Part shown: in pieces, positions 44,437 through 54,607 of the stretch | Numbering within the stretch: position 1 is the stretch's first letter | Layout of the letters: every line of letters starts with the position of its first letter | Source: Shimia gijangensis | GTDB lineage: Bacteria > Pseudomonadota > Alphaproteobacteria > Rhodobacterales > Rhodobacteraceae | DNA: 64,000 nt | Assembly (NCBI RefSeq): GCF_900142085.1 | Contig: NZ_FQZQ01000022.1 | Location: 1 to 64,000 of the forward strand | Reading direction: 5' to 3' | The notes under the pieces: model-generated | What the model saw: only the letters and a program-made list of their open reading frames with translations | Told to the model about the DNA's origin: nothing | Database searches by the model: none | Position numbers and translations under genes: made by a program

Positions 44437-45159
44437 ATGCTTACCCTCATTACTTTTCCCGGTGGTTTTGGCCAGCCCAGCCACAGCCCGTTCTGTGTCA
44501 AAGTCATGGGGCTGTTGCGCCTGGCAGAGCGAGGCTGGAGGCCAAAATACGTCTCTAATCCGGCCAAAATGCCGCTTGGCAGGCTACCGGTTTTGAAGAC
44601 CGGAGACCGTTTGATTCCGGACAGCTACATCATTCAGGCGTGGCTAGAAGGCCAAGGGGTTGACTTCTTTCCGGGCCTAGATGACAGGGCCCGAGCCCAT
44701 GCACATGCCCTGATCCGAATGACCGAAGAAAACCTGCGGCTGGGGTTGGTGCATGAACGCTGGCTGAACGATTCTTGCTGGGACATCATGCGCGAGGCTT
44801 TTTTTGAGGATGTGCCCTCATTGCTGCGAAAGCCGATTTCGAATGCTGTTCGCAAAAAGGCGCGAACAGACTTGATCGCTCATGGCATTGCGCAGTTTAC
44901 AGAACATGATCGCAGGGCGCGACTTCGGTATGATCTAGACGCGATCCAGAGCCAACTACAGGACAAAGAGTTCCTGTTCGGGCAGACGCCAACCGCAGCG
45001 GACGCGGCCATCGTGCCAGTTCTGGATGGTCTAAACTGTCTTCCGGTCGACACCGGCGTACGCCGGATAGTGCGTGATATGCCTGACCTTGTGGCCTATG
45101 TGCGACGTGGTCGGGGTGCGCTCTATCCGGAAGATGACGAAATGGCATTGGCCGCATGA
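44437..45159 (+). CDS. Glutathione S-transferase family protein
   Basis: 240 aa. The thioredoxin-like N-terminus reads ITFPGGFGQPSHSPFCVKVM, then LPVLKTGDRLIPDSYIIQAW, with the cis-Pro P-V-L and the D-S glutathione contact. The all-helical C-terminal half contains TPTAADAAIVPVLDGL, the conserved N-capping aspartate region. Probably conjugates or reduces an electrophile in the cytoplasm, under the divergent WYL regulator. The stop abuts the rnr stop tail-to-tail (TGA|TCA) with no gap. Confidence 0.85.
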   Translation: MLTLITFPGGFGQPSHSPFCVKVMGLLRLAERGWRPKYVSNPAKMPLGRLPVLKTGDRLIPDSYIIQAWLEGQGVDFFPGLDDRARAHAHALIRMTEENLRLGLVHERWLNDSCWDIMREAFFEDVPSLLRKPISNAVRKKARTDLIAHGIAQFTEHDRRARLRYDLDAIQSQLQDKEFLFGQTPTAADAAIVPVLDGLNCLPVDTGVRRIVRDMPDLVAYVRRGRGALYPEDDEMALAA

Positions 45160-47412
45160 TCAGCGGCGGCGACGCGACACTTTGCGTTTCACCTTGTCGG
45201 ACTTGCGCTTGGCCTTTGAGGCTTTGCGTCGGACTGGCCCGCTGCGTCCGCGCCTTTGGCCTGAGGGCAGTTTTTTGTCTTCTAGTTCCAACAACTCAAG
45301 TGAAATGCCACCTGTGACGGGTGCCGCTTCTTTCAGGCGTACCAGAACACGCTGGCCAAGGCCGATTCTGATACCAGTTTCCGACCCGGTTAGCGTATTG
45401 GTTTCAGCGTCGTGGCGGAAGTATTCACGCCCGAGCTCGCGCATCGGAATTAACCCGTCCGCGCCAGTCTCGTCCAGCTTTACAAAAACTCCAAATCGGG
45501 CAATTCCACTGATCCGGCCGGTAAACTCATTGCCAACGCGTTCCGACAGATACGATGCTAAATAGCGATCCGTGGTGTCGCGTTCCGCCAGCATTGAGCG
45601 GCGTTCGGTTTCCGAAATATGGCCTGCCGTCCCCTCCAGATTTTCGATACCTTCCGGTGAAAGCCCATCGTTCCCCCAGCCGTGCGCCGAAATCAGGGCG
45701 CGGTGCACAATCAGATCTGCATAGCGGCGGATCGGCGAGGTGAAATGCGCATAAGACCGCAAGGCCAAGCCAAAGTGGCCAAAGTTCGCCGGGCTGTAAT
45801 AGGCCTGTGTCATACTTCGTAGGGTCGAGATGTTGATCAGCTCTGCGTCTTCGGTTCCGGCGGCAGCATTGAGCAGCGCATTCAGGTGTTGGGTCTTTAG
45901 AACCTGGCCTTTAGCCAGATTGAACCCGGCGCTCTGTGCGGTCTCGCGCAATGCATCAAGCTTTTCAGGATTAGGTTCTTCATGCACCCGAAACAGCAAT
46001 GGCGATTTAGCAGCAACAAGCGTTTCAGCTGCTGCAACATTGGCGAGGATCATGAACTCCTCGATCAATTTATGAGCATCCAACCGGTCACGGAACATGA
46101 TCGACGCAACTTTGCCTTCGGGCGTCAGTTCGACCTTGCGCTCGGGTAGATCCAGATCCAATGGCTGGCGCTCAGCGCGGGCTTTCTGCGTGGCTTCATA
46201 GGCGGCGTAAAGCGGGTTAATCACATCTTGCATTAACGGCGCGCATTTTTCGTTCGGCGTGCCATCGCGGGCTTCCTGCACTTCGACGTAGTTCAGAGAT
46301 GCGACGGAGCGCATCATGCCACGTACAAAGTGATGTCCGATTTTGTGCCCATGGCTGTCCAGCTGCATCCGCACGGCCAGACAAGCGCGCGGCACTCCTT
46401 CGTGCAGCGAACACAAGTCACCTGACAAGCGGTCGGGCAACATCGGGACAACGCGATCTGGGAAATAACTGGAATTTCCGCGCTTACGGGCCTCGCGATC
46501 AAGTGCATTTCCGGGAGTCACATAATGCGCTACATCCGCAATCGCGACCCAAACAACGTGGCCACCAGCATTTTTGGGGTCATCATCAGCGTGGGCCCAA
46601 CAGGCATCATCGTGGTCGCGCGCATCTGCAGGGTCAATGGTGACAAGCGGCATATTACGCAGGTCTTCGCGTTTGCCCAAAGGCGCGGGTTTGGCGGCGT
46701 CTGCTTGGGCGATGGTTTCATCAGGAAAGCTATCTGGAATGCCGTGCTGGTGGATGGCAATTAGCGACACGGCCTTGGGTGCACTAGGATCGCCTAAGCG
46801 GTCAACTACTTTAGCGCGCGGCAGGCCCATTCGGCCTTTGGGACCTGTTTGCTGAGCCTCGACCAGCTCGCCATCTTTGGCGCCATTCACGCCTTCGGAC
46901 AGGACCTGCCATTCTTTCCCGTCGCCTTTGTCGATGGGCAGAATACGCCCGCCTTCGGTGGTTTTGCGAAACACGCCAAGAACACGGTGTGGATTGGTGC
47001 CGATGCGGCGGATCAGACGGGCCTCATATTGATGGGTGTCACCTGTGACCTCGGTCAGGCGTCCCAGAATCCGATCCCCTTCACCCAATGCGGGGTCAGA
47101 TGCGCGCAGGATCATCAGAACCACTGGGGCGTCGCCTTTGCCTTGCCATTCCAAGGGGCGGGCGAACAGGTCACCGTCTGGGCCCGGGCCGGTGACTTGC
47201 AAAACGCTGACTGGCGGCAACCGATCGGGATCACGGTAGGTTTTCTTGCGTTTCTCCAGATGACCCTCGGCCTCAAGTTCTTTGAGGATACGTTTCAGAT
47301 CAATCCGGGCAGCCCCTTTGATGCCAAAGGCTTTGCCGATGTCGCGTTTCGAGGTGAGGGTCGGGTTCTCGGAAATCCACTCAAGGACTTCCTCTTTGGT
47401 AGGTATACGCAT
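45160..47412 (-). CDS. rnr: Ribonuclease R
   Basis: 750 aa RNB-family 3'-5' exoribonuclease that degrades structured RNA. The order is an N-terminal helix-turn-helix (MRIPTKEEVLEWISENPTLT), cold-shock-like OB folds, the RNB catalytic domain with VTIDPADARDHDDACWAHAD (about 256-275) carrying the metal aspartates, and an S1 domain (about 628-710, GNEFTGRISGIARFGVFVKL). A very basic tail follows (RRGRSGPVRRKASKAKRKSD onwards). Length and layout match RNase R rather than RNase II. Transcribed alone. Confident. Confidence 0.95.
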   Translation of the reverse strand: MRIPTKEEVLEWISENPTLTSKRDIGKAFGIKGAARIDLKRILKELEAEGHLEKRKKTYRDPDRLPPVSVLQVTGPGPDGDLFARPLEWQGKGDAPVVLMILRASDPALGEGDRILGRLTEVTGDTHQYEARLIRRIGTNPHRVLGVFRKTTEGGRILPIDKGDGKEWQVLSEGVNGAKDGELVEAQQTGPKGRMGLPRAKVVDRLGDPSAPKAVSLIAIHQHGIPDSFPDETIAQADAAKPAPLGKREDLRNMPLVTIDPADARDHDDACWAHADDDPKNAGGHVVWVAIADVAHYVTPGNALDREARKRGNSSYFPDRVVPMLPDRLSGDLCSLHEGVPRACLAVRMQLDSHGHKIGHHFVRGMMRSVASLNYVEVQEARDGTPNEKCAPLMQDVINPLYAAYEATQKARAERQPLDLDLPERKVELTPEGKVASIMFRDRLDAHKLIEEFMILANVAAAETLVAAKSPLLFRVHEEPNPEKLDALRETAQSAGFNLAKGQVLKTQHLNALLNAAAGTEDAELINISTLRSMTQAYYSPANFGHFGLALRSYAHFTSPIRRYADLIVHRALISAHGWGNDGLSPEGIENLEGTAGHISETERRSMLAERDTTDRYLASYLSERVGNEFTGRISGIARFGVFVKLDETGADGLIPMRELGREYFRHDAETNTLTGSETGIRIGLGQRVLVRLKEAAPVTGGISLELLELEDKKLPSGQRRGRSGPVRRKASKAKRKSDKVKRKVSRRRR

Positions 47413-47539
47413 TTGTGTGCCCTAACACGGAGTGCGGGCGGCGTCATCGGGAATGTTTGTTAAAAAGGGGCGCGACCCCTCACGCCAGCTTTATTGGACA
47501 ATGGCAAGGCTCACTCTAGGGTATTTGATCCAATTGAAA

Positions 47540-48133
47540 TTACAGATCGCGGGCCGTGTCCACGTCGGCGAGCACATCCGTGAACGCAATGCGAAGATCT
47601 GGCATGGTTCGCACTGTGTCGTTTAGCGCGTGTGGCGTAGACCAGCGCACGTTTTCAAACAGGGTGACTGGCGGCGCAAATGTGCGCTTGAGCCCCACCA
47701 GCCAAAACCCTCCGTCTGTCGCGGGCCCGAATACAGCGTCATGCGCGCCGAGTTTGCGAAAAGCACGCGTAATATGTGTGGTGCGAATTCCGGGAATGTC
47801 CGCGCCGATGATCAGAGCGGGTCCGGGTGGTAATTGAGTGAACACGCGGGCCATTCTCTGCCCCAAATTGCCCGAGCCTTGGGCAATACGTGGCAGGTTT
47901 TCGGGCCATATTCGGCTTGTTAGACCCTGCTTATCAGGCGTTATGGCCAAAAATGTCTCCCAGCGAGGGTCCGTGATACGGCGCAAAAGGGACGCGCTTT
48001 GATGTCGAAACCACCAAGCCGCAGCCGTCATGCCAATATCGCGACCAAGGCGGGTTTTCACTCGCCCGGCGTGGGGTTCTTTTATCATAACCACCAAACG
48101 AGGGCGCCGGAGGTATTCAGGTGAAATAGTCAC
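47540..48133 (-). CDS. TIGR04282-type (DUF2064) glycosyltransferase-like protein
   Basis: 197 aa with a GT-A-like fold: [20 protein letters not shown] (about 12-31), then [18 protein letters not shown] with the G-A-D metal site and [15 protein letters not shown]. These proteins are annotated as arsenosugar-biosynthesis-type transferases, though most have unknown roles. The start lies inside the dapE 3' end (17-bp overlap), so it is probably co-transcribed with dapE. A functional tie to lysine synthesis is not evident. Confidence 0.8.
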   Translation of the reverse strand: MTISPEYLRRPRLVVMIKEPHAGRVKTRLGRDIGMTAAAWWFRHQSASLLRRITDPRWETFLAITPDKQGLTSRIWPENLPRIAQGSGNLGQRMARVFTQLPPGPALIIGADIPGIRTTHITRAFRKLGAHDAVFGPATDGGFWLVGLKRTFAPPVTLFENVRWSTPHALNDTVRTMPDLRIAFTDVLADVDTARDL

Positions 48134-49262
48134 GTAAAATCCGGCCGTAGATGGATTTCAACTGATGGATTTGCGCCACTGGTACGTTTTCATCTACCTG
48201 ATGCATTGTCTTGCCCACCAGACCAAACTCGACCACTGGGCAATGGTGCTGCACAAACCGCGCATCAGATGTGCCGCCGCTGGTGGATAGCTCAGGCGTG
48301 CGACCGGTTTCGGCAGTGACCGCTGACGCTACCAAGTCTGACAGTGGTCCGGGTGGCGTGATAAAGCTTTCTCCGGAAATCTTTACTTCCATCGAAATCC
48401 TAATTTCCAGATCCGAGGCGACCTGATCCACCATTCCCTGCATCCAGCCCGTCAGTCCCGCGCCGGTATGTTCGTCGTTAAAGCGAATGTTAACCGTTGC
48501 ACGGCATTCGGCCGGGATCACGTTGGTGGCAGGGTTGCCCGTGTCCATTGTCACTACGGCAAGTGTCGAGGCATCAAAATGCGCTGTGCCTTCGTCCAAA
48601 ACATGGCTCGATAACTGGTCCATCAGACGTGCCATGGCTGGCAACGGGTTCTTGGCGCGATGGGGGTAAGCCGAATGACCCTGCACACCAGTGAAGGTGA
48701 AATAGGCTGTCATTGATCCACGCCGCCCGATCTTCATCATATCACCCATCTCGTTTGGGCAAGTGGGTTCACCTACAAGGCAAACCGACATCTTTTCACC
48801 TTTGCGATCCATGTAATCGAGAAGGGCCGTGGTGCCATCAATTGCATCACCTTCTTCGTCGCCTGTAATCGTCAGAATAATTGAGCCGCCCGGAGGGCTG
48901 TTTTGAACCATATCGACAGCCGCCGCCGCAAAGGCTGCTACGCCGGATTTCATATCAGTCGCCCCGCGCCCGTACATGATGCCCTCACGAACCTCGGCAC
49001 CAAAGGGATCAGCCGTCCAAGCGCCAGCATCCCCGATAGGCACCACGTCGGTGTGACCATTGAAACCAAACGTCCTGACGTGGCCTTTCGGCCCCCAACG
49101 GGCAAACAGATTTCCGACATCACCGCGGTTCACACGGGTGCAATCAAACCCAGCTTCTGAAAGCAGATCCTGCAATGTGTCCAGCGCGCCTTCGTCTTTT
49201 GGGGTGACCGACGGGCATCGGATCAGGCGTGCGGTAAGGTCGGCGGCGTTGATTTCAGACAT
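48117..49262 (-). CDS. dapE: Succinyl-diaminopimelate desuccinylase
   Basis: 381 aa. Hydrolyses N-succinyl-LL-diaminopimelate in lysine and cell-wall synthesis, with two zinc ions. M20 peptidase signatures: [11 protein letters not shown] (zinc His and catalytic Asp, about 69-79), [14 protein letters not shown] (second zinc site), [10 protein letters not shown] (catalytic Glu) and a late GGTSDARF with the final zinc His in [11 protein letters not shown] 49262 has GAGAG upstream. A frame extending 567 nt further has no supporting homology. dapD lies 4 kb away on the same strand. Confident. Confidence 0.94.
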   Translation of the reverse strand: MSEINAADLTARLIRCPSVTPKDEGALDTLQDLLSEAGFDCTRVNRGDVGNLFARWGPKGHVRTFGFNGHTDVVPIGDAGAWTADPFGAEVREGIMYGRGATDMKSGVAAFAAAAVDMVQNSPPGGSIILTITGDEEGDAIDGTTALLDYMDRKGEKMSVCLVGEPTCPNEMGDMMKIGRRGSMTAYFTFTGVQGHSAYPHRAKNPLPAMARLMDQLSSHVLDEGTAHFDASTLAVVTMDTGNPATNVIPAECRATVNIRFNDEHTGAGLTGWMQGMVDQVASDLEIRISMEVKISGESFITPPGPLSDLVASAVTAETGRTPELSTSGGTSDARFVQHHCPVVEFGLVGKTMHQVDENVPVAQIHQLKSIYGRILRDYFT

Positions 49263-49615
49263 GGAACTCTCATTTTGGGCGGGTTTGGGACTTTGTCGCA
49301 TAGAGAATTTGAGCGGAAAAGCCACAAATGTGTCATTGGGCCAATCAAAACGTGCAAAACCCTTAACAGGCGGGATGTTTTCATGTTTATTGACTGCAAT
49401 AATATGACCGAGGCAGGTCAAACAGCAAAGTGGTCGAAAATGGCCAAATATCGGATTCTCACTGGTCGAGCAGTAAGGTTCCCTTGGATACGAAACGATC
49501 GGACATGGTCCGACGGTATGCTGTGCAGTCGGTCTCTGTATTAGAGAGTGAAGTAGATGTGTTGTTTTGACAAGGTACGGTGGCCAGAAGCCACGGAGAA
49601 ACCAGAGGCGTCCGC
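49263..49615. other. Divergent gene-free region between dapE and the Hint-like gene
   Basis: 353 bp. It must hold promoters for both genes. An A/T-rich part is near 49378-49400. No RNA, repeat or credible coding frame identified. Confidence 0.4.
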
Positions 49616-50713
49616 ATGACCTGGATCGCGATAGCCGATCAAAACACACGGCAATTCTCGGCTCAGGGGATTTCCGGCGCGAGCCGTGGTGTGCCTGATG
49701 TTGCTTTTGAATCAGGAACGCTGATGGCACGGGGCAGCTTGCTGTTGGAAACCCGGGTGTCAGCCCTTGAGAAACCGCAACTTGTCCTTGGGCTTGAGCG
49801 TGGGTTCGAGCACGGTATGAGGCTTGCATTGATGGCCCTGCCCGGCGGGGGCATATCTCTGGTGCATGCGCGCGGCTCTGAAATGTTGCACGGCGTACTG
49901 AACCATGACTCTTCAGCGTTGCGCACCGATATTCTGCGCATCACCTATAGTTGGGATACTGATCACAATTGGGCCCGCTTAGCGGTTGAGCGCCCGGATA
50001 TCGCCCGCAGTTTTCAGGTTATTCTCCGAGGCACGGTGCCACTTTTGTTGTCTGACGTACGCGAACTAACTTTGAATCCCGCTGCCAGCCAGATGTCACC
50101 AGATGTTCTGTTTTTTGCCATTTCTGATAGAATTGAACCCGTCGGTCCAATGCCAGGCATGACATCGACAACCCCAGTTGCCACTCAGCATGGTCTTAAA
50201 GCGATTGGCGAACTCCAACGGGGAGAACTTGTTGAAACGCTGAATGGTGACGCGGTTCCGGTTCTGCAAGTATTGCGACGCACAGTGCCTGCGCGTGGCC
50301 TGTTTGAACCGGTGCGACTGCGTCAGCCTTACTTTGGCTTAGAGCGGGATATCGTGGTGGCCCCAGGTCAGCGATTGGTGATTGGTGGTTCCCGCGTAGA
50401 ATACCTCTTCAACTCTGAGCATGTTCTGGTGCCCGCGAGACATCTTATCAACGGCAGTGCGGCACTCCGCGAGCGGAACCATCAGCTGGTGACTTATACG
50501 CAAGTGCTGTTACCTGATCACGAGGCGATCCACGCTGCTGGGACGTTCATGGAAAGCCTGAACATTGGGCGGATAAGGCGTAACACTGAGATTTTGCGCA
50601 GCAGCCTATTGGGCCAGTTCCCACGTCAGCACCTGCCAGAGCATTCAATTCCTGCACATCCAGTTTTGGGAAGTTTCGAAGCCCTGATCCTGGCGGAACA
50701 ACGTGCTGCTTAG
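49616..50713 (+). CDS. Degenerate Hint-domain protein
   Basis: 365 aa from ATG 49616 (AGAGG 7 nt upstream). The N-terminal 170 residues form an unrecognised beta-rich domain. From about 182 a Hint (hedgehog/intein) domain follows: [20 protein letters not shown], then [20 protein letters not shown] and [11 protein letters not shown]. The residues expected at the self-splicing positions are gone: where related proteins have P-C-F this one has G-M-T-S, and the S-P-x-H-R motif reads A-P-G-Q-R. It is probably unable to cleave itself and retained as a structural fold. Convergent with, and overlapping by 4 bp, the next gene. An intact Hint protein is at 57038. Confidence 0.72.
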   Translation: MTWIAIADQNTRQFSAQGISGASRGVPDVAFESGTLMARGSLLLETRVSALEKPQLVLGLERGFEHGMRLALMALPGGGISLVHARGSEMLHGVLNHDSSALRTDILRITYSWDTDHNWARLAVERPDIARSFQVILRGTVPLLLSDVRELTLNPAASQMSPDVLFFAISDRIEPVGPMPGMTSTTPVATQHGLKAIGELQRGELVETLNGDAVPVLQVLRRTVPARGLFEPVRLRQPYFGLERDIVVAPGQRLVIGGSRVEYLFNSEHVLVPARHLINGSAALRERNHQLVTYTQVLLPDHEAIHAAGTFMESLNIGRIRRNTEILRSSLLGQFPRQHLPEHSIPAHPVLGSFEALILAEQRAA

Positions 50714-51078
50714 TTGATCCTGTTTTCGTCCGGCTCCAACGTTTCTTCACCGTTGTAGAATTCGCTCATCTGAGCAACCACCACCGAGTTTTCGTCCAGA
50801 GCACGTTGCATCAACGTCCGCTCGTCTTCGCCAATCTCGTGTCCTTGCGCTTCGCGTTCGTCGACCGTGCCATAGCCCGTCACATCCAACGGCGCCAAGT
50901 CTGCCTGTTTTAGAATGGCAACGGTTTCACGCACGGCTTCGGCTTCGTCCACGCCGCTGGCGTAGATCATCAATGCAGCACCCGTTGCACCTTTGGGCAG
51001 GCCGTCACCATCTTTGCGACCAACCTGAACCAACAATGTAAAAACCTGCTGTCGGGATTTCTTTTTCGTCTTTTCCAT
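50710..51078 (-). CDS. Conserved hypothetical protein (122 aa)
   Basis: 122 aa. The very basic start MEKTKKKSRQQVF is followed by an alpha/beta core (FTLLVQVGRKDGDGLPKGAT, then EAEAVRETVAILKQADLAPL) and an acidic tail. I recognise it only as a family common in Rhodobacteraceae and cannot name a function. No membrane segment. Ends within the Hint-like gene by 4 bp. Confidence 0.6.
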   Translation of the reverse strand: MEKTKKKSRQQVFTLLVQVGRKDGDGLPKGATGAALMIYASGVDEAEAVRETVAILKQADLAPLDVTGYGTVDEREAQGHEIGEDERTLMQRALDENSVVVAQMSEFYNGEETLEPDENRIN

Positions 51079-51160
51079 GCAGCGCCCTTAGCCTGCCTGA
51101 TCAGTCAAGGTCAACTACGGCTTTCTATGCCGCCCTTGGTGGGGGAGCGTTGCAAGCAAT

Positions 51161-51182
51161 ATTCCATAAGAATTCCGTAAGA
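51161..51182. repeat. Tandem 11-bp direct repeat
   Basis: ATTCCATAAGA followed immediately by ATTCCGTAAGA, ten of eleven bases identical. One helical turn of spacing is typical of response-regulator boxes. It lies 83 bp upstream of the minus-strand 122-aa gene start, in a 545-bp gap. Confidence 0.4.
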
Positions 51183-51253
51183 AATAACGTCGCGGATCGA
51201 TGCCCGCATTTAGGTCGTCTGCGTCATCTGACCGTTAGGGTTGAGGGAGCGAT

Positions 51254-51487
51254 ATGGGGTACCAAGTCGCCGTGCTGAAAACCGGTCTGTCGGAAAAAAT
51301 TGCCGTTTTCAGCATGAAACACTGCGCTGCAACGGTCTTGATAGCGAATGCTACTGTCGTGGCCACGAATCATACGACCCATTTGGTGTTGAAACCAGAG
51401 GCGAAGTTCTTCGGTTCATGCCTAGCGATGATGCCCCGGCGGATTACAGTTATGGCCCAAGTCACGAATTTCACTGTAATGATCTGA
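51254..51487 (+). CDS. Possible small protein (77 aa), doubtful
   Basis: The only candidate in the 545-bp gap 51079-51623. ATG 51254 has GGGAG 5 nt upstream, and the product (MGYQVAVLKTGLSEKIAVFS onwards) is hydrophobic without clear helices or a recognised family. An overlapping frame from 51241 is equally unsupported. The rest of the gap shows only the tandem 11-bp repeat. Confidence 0.2.
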   Translation: MGYQVAVLKTGLSEKIAVFSMKHCAATVLIANATVVATNHTTHLVLKPEAKFFGSCLAMMPRRITVMAQVTNFTVMI

Positions 51488-51623
51488 GATGCGGCACTTC
51501 ATGAGGCCTGAGTGTCGCGACGTTTCATAAAATACTGACGTAAGTGCGCTCAAGTCACGTTGACCACAGGCGTCAGGCGGGCCATCCTTGGTCGTTTCTT
51601 ACAAAGGTTTGGGGACCTTGTGG

Positions 51624-52700
51624 ATGATTAGGCTCAAAACTCTCGCGCTTGTAGCGCTGTTCTGGTGTGGGTTCGTGCCACCTTCTTTTGCACAATCCGA
51701 CGATAATTTAGTGATATCGACAGTCCATCGGCCGCCTTTCGCCTTTATTGAGCAAGGCAATCCAACCGGGTTCAGTATCGATCTTATGACTGCGATTGCC
51801 AAAGAGCTTGGCTATGTCGTGCAGTTTGACTTGCAGCCCACTTTCGGCGACATGCTTGAAGCAGTGCGCAGAGCCAATTCTGACGGTGCGATTGCCAACA
51901 TCTCGATCACGGCCGCACGCGAAGGCGAAATGGACTTCAGTCAACCAATTTTCGAAAGCGGTTTGCAAATCCTTCTGCCGGCAGAGACAGGAACTGTACA
52001 GCGGTTCGGCTCTGTTCTGACACGGGAAATCCTATTTGTCGTTCTCGGCGCCTTAGCGCTTTTGTGGGGCGGCGGATTTGTAATGTGGATGCTCGAACGC
52101 CGCCACCAACCCTATTTTGATCGCCCCTTGCGCGAGGCGATGTTCCCGTCTTTTTGGTGGGCTTTGAATTTGGTTGTAAACGGTGGCTTTGAAGAACGTA
52201 TGCCCATGTCGCGGTTTGGACGCTTGTTCGCTACAATGCTTGTTGTCTCAAGCTTGTTTGTAGTGTCGGTATTTGTCGCCACCATCACCGCAGCTGTCAC
52301 TGTTGAGGCATTGCAGGAAAGCGTGGATTCAATCAACGATCTAGAAGGACGACGGGTTGCCACGGTTTCAAACTCGACCAGCGCGGACTTTCTGGCAAAT
52401 CGAGACATTACTTTTACCGGCTATGACAACCCAGGTGCGATGTTTGATGCATTTGCGGCGGGTGAAATGGACGCTGTTGTCTTTGATGGCCCCATTTTGG
52501 CCTATTATGTTCAGGGTAAGGGCGGACGTCACGCGCGGCTGGTTGAGCGGGTGTATCGCCCAGAGAACTACGGCATCGCCCTGCCTACGGGCAGCCTGGT
52601 ACGTGAAGAGATCAACCGCACTCTGCTTAGGTTGCGCGAAGATGGCACCTATGACGATCTGATCGATCGCTGGTTTGGCGCCACCTTCAAAAATAACTAG
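51624..52700 (+). CDS. Ionotropic glutamate-receptor-like ligand-gated channel
   Basis: 358 aa. Signal peptide MIRLKTLALVALFWCGFVPP (cleaved after SFA). A periplasmic SBP_bac_3 ligand domain is split in two (about 26-128 and 236-358), with DFSQPIFESGLQILLP and DAVVFDGPILAYYVQG as lobe contacts. Between them lie helix M1 (about 136-158), a re-entrant pore with SFWWALNLVVNGGFEERM (176-193), and helix M3 (about 201-230). This is the layout of bacterial GluR0-type receptors, but the T-V-G-Y-G potassium filter is replaced by V-V-N-G-G. Selectivity is therefore unclear. Alone in its transcript, ending 3 nt from dapD. Confidence 0.8.
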   Translation: MIRLKTLALVALFWCGFVPPSFAQSDDNLVISTVHRPPFAFIEQGNPTGFSIDLMTAIAKELGYVVQFDLQPTFGDMLEAVRRANSDGAIANISITAAREGEMDFSQPIFESGLQILLPAETGTVQRFGSVLTREILFVVLGALALLWGGGFVMWMLERRHQPYFDRPLREAMFPSFWWALNLVVNGGFEERMPMSRFGRLFATMLVVSSLFVVSVFVATITAAVTVEALQESVDSINDLEGRRVATVSNSTSADFLANRDITFTGYDNPGAMFDAFAAGEMDAVVFDGPILAYYVQGKGGRHARLVERVYRPENYGIALPTGSLVREEINRTLLRLREDGTYDDLIDRWFGATFKNN

Positions 52701-52703
52701 TCC

Positions 52704-53531
52704 TTAGTCACGCAGCAGATCGTTGATCGACGTTTTCGACCGGGTCTTGGCGTCGACACGTTTCACGATCACCGCGCAATACAGGTTCACGTTGTTCTTG
52801 GATGGCATTGTGCCTGCCACAACAACAGACCCGGAAGGCACTTCGCCGTAGGTGACGTTACCGGTTTCGCGGTCAACTATCTTGGTCGACTGGCCGATAA
52901 ACACGCCCATGCCCAGAACCGAACCTTCGCGAATGATGCAGCCTTCGACCACTTCGGACCGGGCACCGATAAAGCAATTGTCTTCGATGATGGTTGGGCC
53001 CGCTTGCATGGGCTCCAAAACACCGCCGATACCGACGCCACCCGACAAGTGCACGTTCTTGCCGATCTGGGCACAAGAGCCGACCGTGACCCAAGTGTCG
53101 ACCATGGTGCCCGTGTCAACATAAGCACCAAGATTAACGAATGATGGCATTAGAACCGCACCGGGTGCGATGTAGGCTGACTTTCGGACCACACAGTTGG
53201 GAACAGCGCGGAAGCCCGCCTCTTTCCATTCGTGATCGCCCCAACCTTTGAATTTGCTGTCGACCTTGTCCCACCAGCCGCTGCCCTGAGGGCCACCATC
53301 GTGAAACTCCATGTCTTTGATGCGGAATCCGAGCAGAACGGCCTTTTTGGCCCATTGGTTCACATGCCAGTCGCCGCTTTCTTGTTTTTCAGCCACGCGC
53401 AACTTGCCAGAATCCAGCGCGTTTAGCGTGTCTTCGATGGCTTCGCGGGTCTCGCCGCCTGTGTGTGGATTGATGGTATCGCGGGCTTCCCACGCGGCTT
53501 CGATGGCTTGTTCCAATTGGGCGTTCGACAT
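52704..53531 (-). CDS. dapD: Tetrahydrodipicolinate N-succinyltransferase
   Basis: 275 aa from ATG 53531 (GGAG upstream). Makes N-succinyl-L-2-amino-6-oxopimelate in the succinylase branch of lysine/DAP synthesis. The left-handed beta-helix of hexapeptide repeats is clear from about 105-235 ([20 protein letters not shown], then [20 protein letters not shown] and [20 protein letters not shown]). The helical N-terminus contains [16 protein letters not shown]. DapE, the later desuccinylase, is at 48117. A frame running upstream to 53666 is not supported. Confident. Confidence 0.96.
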   Translation of the reverse strand: MSNAQLEQAIEAAWEARDTINPHTGGETREAIEDTLNALDSGKLRVAEKQESGDWHVNQWAKKAVLLGFRIKDMEFHDGGPQGSGWWDKVDSKFKGWGDHEWKEAGFRAVPNCVVRKSAYIAPGAVLMPSFVNLGAYVDTGTMVDTWVTVGSCAQIGKNVHLSGGVGIGGVLEPMQAGPTIIEDNCFIGARSEVVEGCIIREGSVLGMGVFIGQSTKIVDRETGNVTYGEVPSGSVVVAGTMPSKNNVNLYCAVIVKRVDAKTRSKTSINDLLRD

Positions 53532-53607
53532 ATTTTCTGGCTCCGATTTCAGGATTCGAAGCTTTCTAGCGGGATCGGGACCCCGCGTCACCCACTCATT
53601 GCGACGT

Positions 53608-54528
53608 TTATTGAAACGGGTCCGGCGTAATATTGGCACCACAAACCAGAACGGCGACTTTTTCATCCGGTTCCGGGATGTAGGCTCCTGACATCAGTGC
53701 AGCCAGTGCTGTCGCGCCTGCGGGTTCGACCAATTGCCGGGTCTCACGCCACAATGCGTGTTGTGCTCGGGTAATGGCGTCGTCCGTCACCACAACCGAC
53801 TCTGCGCCACTTGAGACAGTGAGGTCAAAACAGATTTGCCCGATCTTCTTGGCCCCCAGTGCATTGGCTGCAACGCCCGAGACGTTCACGTCGACGGGCT
53901 CTCCGATTTTCAGAGCCGCATGCAGAGCACAAGAGGTTTCCGGTTCAACGGCGACCACGCGCCTGCGTCCATCAAACCAAGCCATCGCTCCACCAATCAG
54001 GCCACCGCCACCGACCGCGATCAGAACCGTATCAGCATCAAGGCCCTGGTCTTCCCATTCCAAAGCACAAGTGCCCTGCCCAGCAACAGTGGCGGGCGCA
54101 TCATAGGCATGTATCTGCATGGCCCTGGTTTCAGCTTCATATGCCAGCGCCTGATCTAGTGCGTCCGAAAAGGCGCCCGGAACCACCACCAGATCAGCAC
54201 CGGCGTCACGGATCAGAGCAACTTTGGCCGGTCCCGCCATTTCGGGCACGTAAATACGTGCCTTGTGACTAAGGTGATGTGCGGCATAAGCCACAGCAGC
54301 TCCGTGATTGCCACCCGACGCCGCAACCAACCCGCTCTCAGGAACGTCACTGGACAATAGAGTATTGAAAGCCCCGCGCGCTTTAAACGTGCCAGTATGT
54401 TGCATCTGCTCGAGTTTCATCTGGATCGGATACCCCAACCCAAACCCATCCACCGTTACAACGGGCGTGCGCAATATATGCCCGTGGATACGCGCTGCTG
54501 CCGCTTGAATATCTGCTGCCCAATCCAT
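53608..54528 (-). CDS. PLP-dependent serine/threonine dehydratase-like enzyme
   Basis: 306 aa, fold type II. The Schiff-base lysine is in [12 protein letters not shown] (about 45-56), the substrate loop is [13 protein letters not shown] and the phosphate cradle VGGGGLIGG. Near the C-terminus [11 protein letters not shown] keeps the usual V-x-C/S-G-x-N. There is no C-terminal ACT regulatory domain, so it is the catabolic or racemase-like class (threonine/serine dehydratase or serine racemase). ATG 54528 (AGAGG 7 nt upstream) is preferred to GTG 54534. Upstream of dapD on the same strand, 76 nt apart, with no pathway link evident. Confidence 0.83.
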   Translation of the reverse strand: MDWAADIQAAAARIHGHILRTPVVTVDGFGLGYPIQMKLEQMQHTGTFKARGAFNTLLSSDVPESGLVAASGGNHGAAVAYAAHHLSHKARIYVPEMAGPAKVALIRDAGADLVVVPGAFSDALDQALAYEAETRAMQIHAYDAPATVAGQGTCALEWEDQGLDADTVLIAVGGGGLIGGAMAWFDGRRRVVAVEPETSCALHAALKIGEPVDVNVSGVAANALGAKKIGQICFDLTVSSGAESVVVTDDAITRAQHALWRETRQLVEPAGATALAALMSGAYIPEPDEKVAVLVCGANITPDPFQ

Positions 54529-54607
54529 TTTCACACCTCTGTCACTGGCTTTGCCGTCCGTGAACCTATAGCTGTGAGGGAATGACTTACAAGTAAGGAC
54601 CTGTTTG

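Noticed and set aside
49263-49829. 189-codon upstream extension of dapE
   Set aside because: No family similarity; dapE starts normally at 49262 with its own ribosome site.
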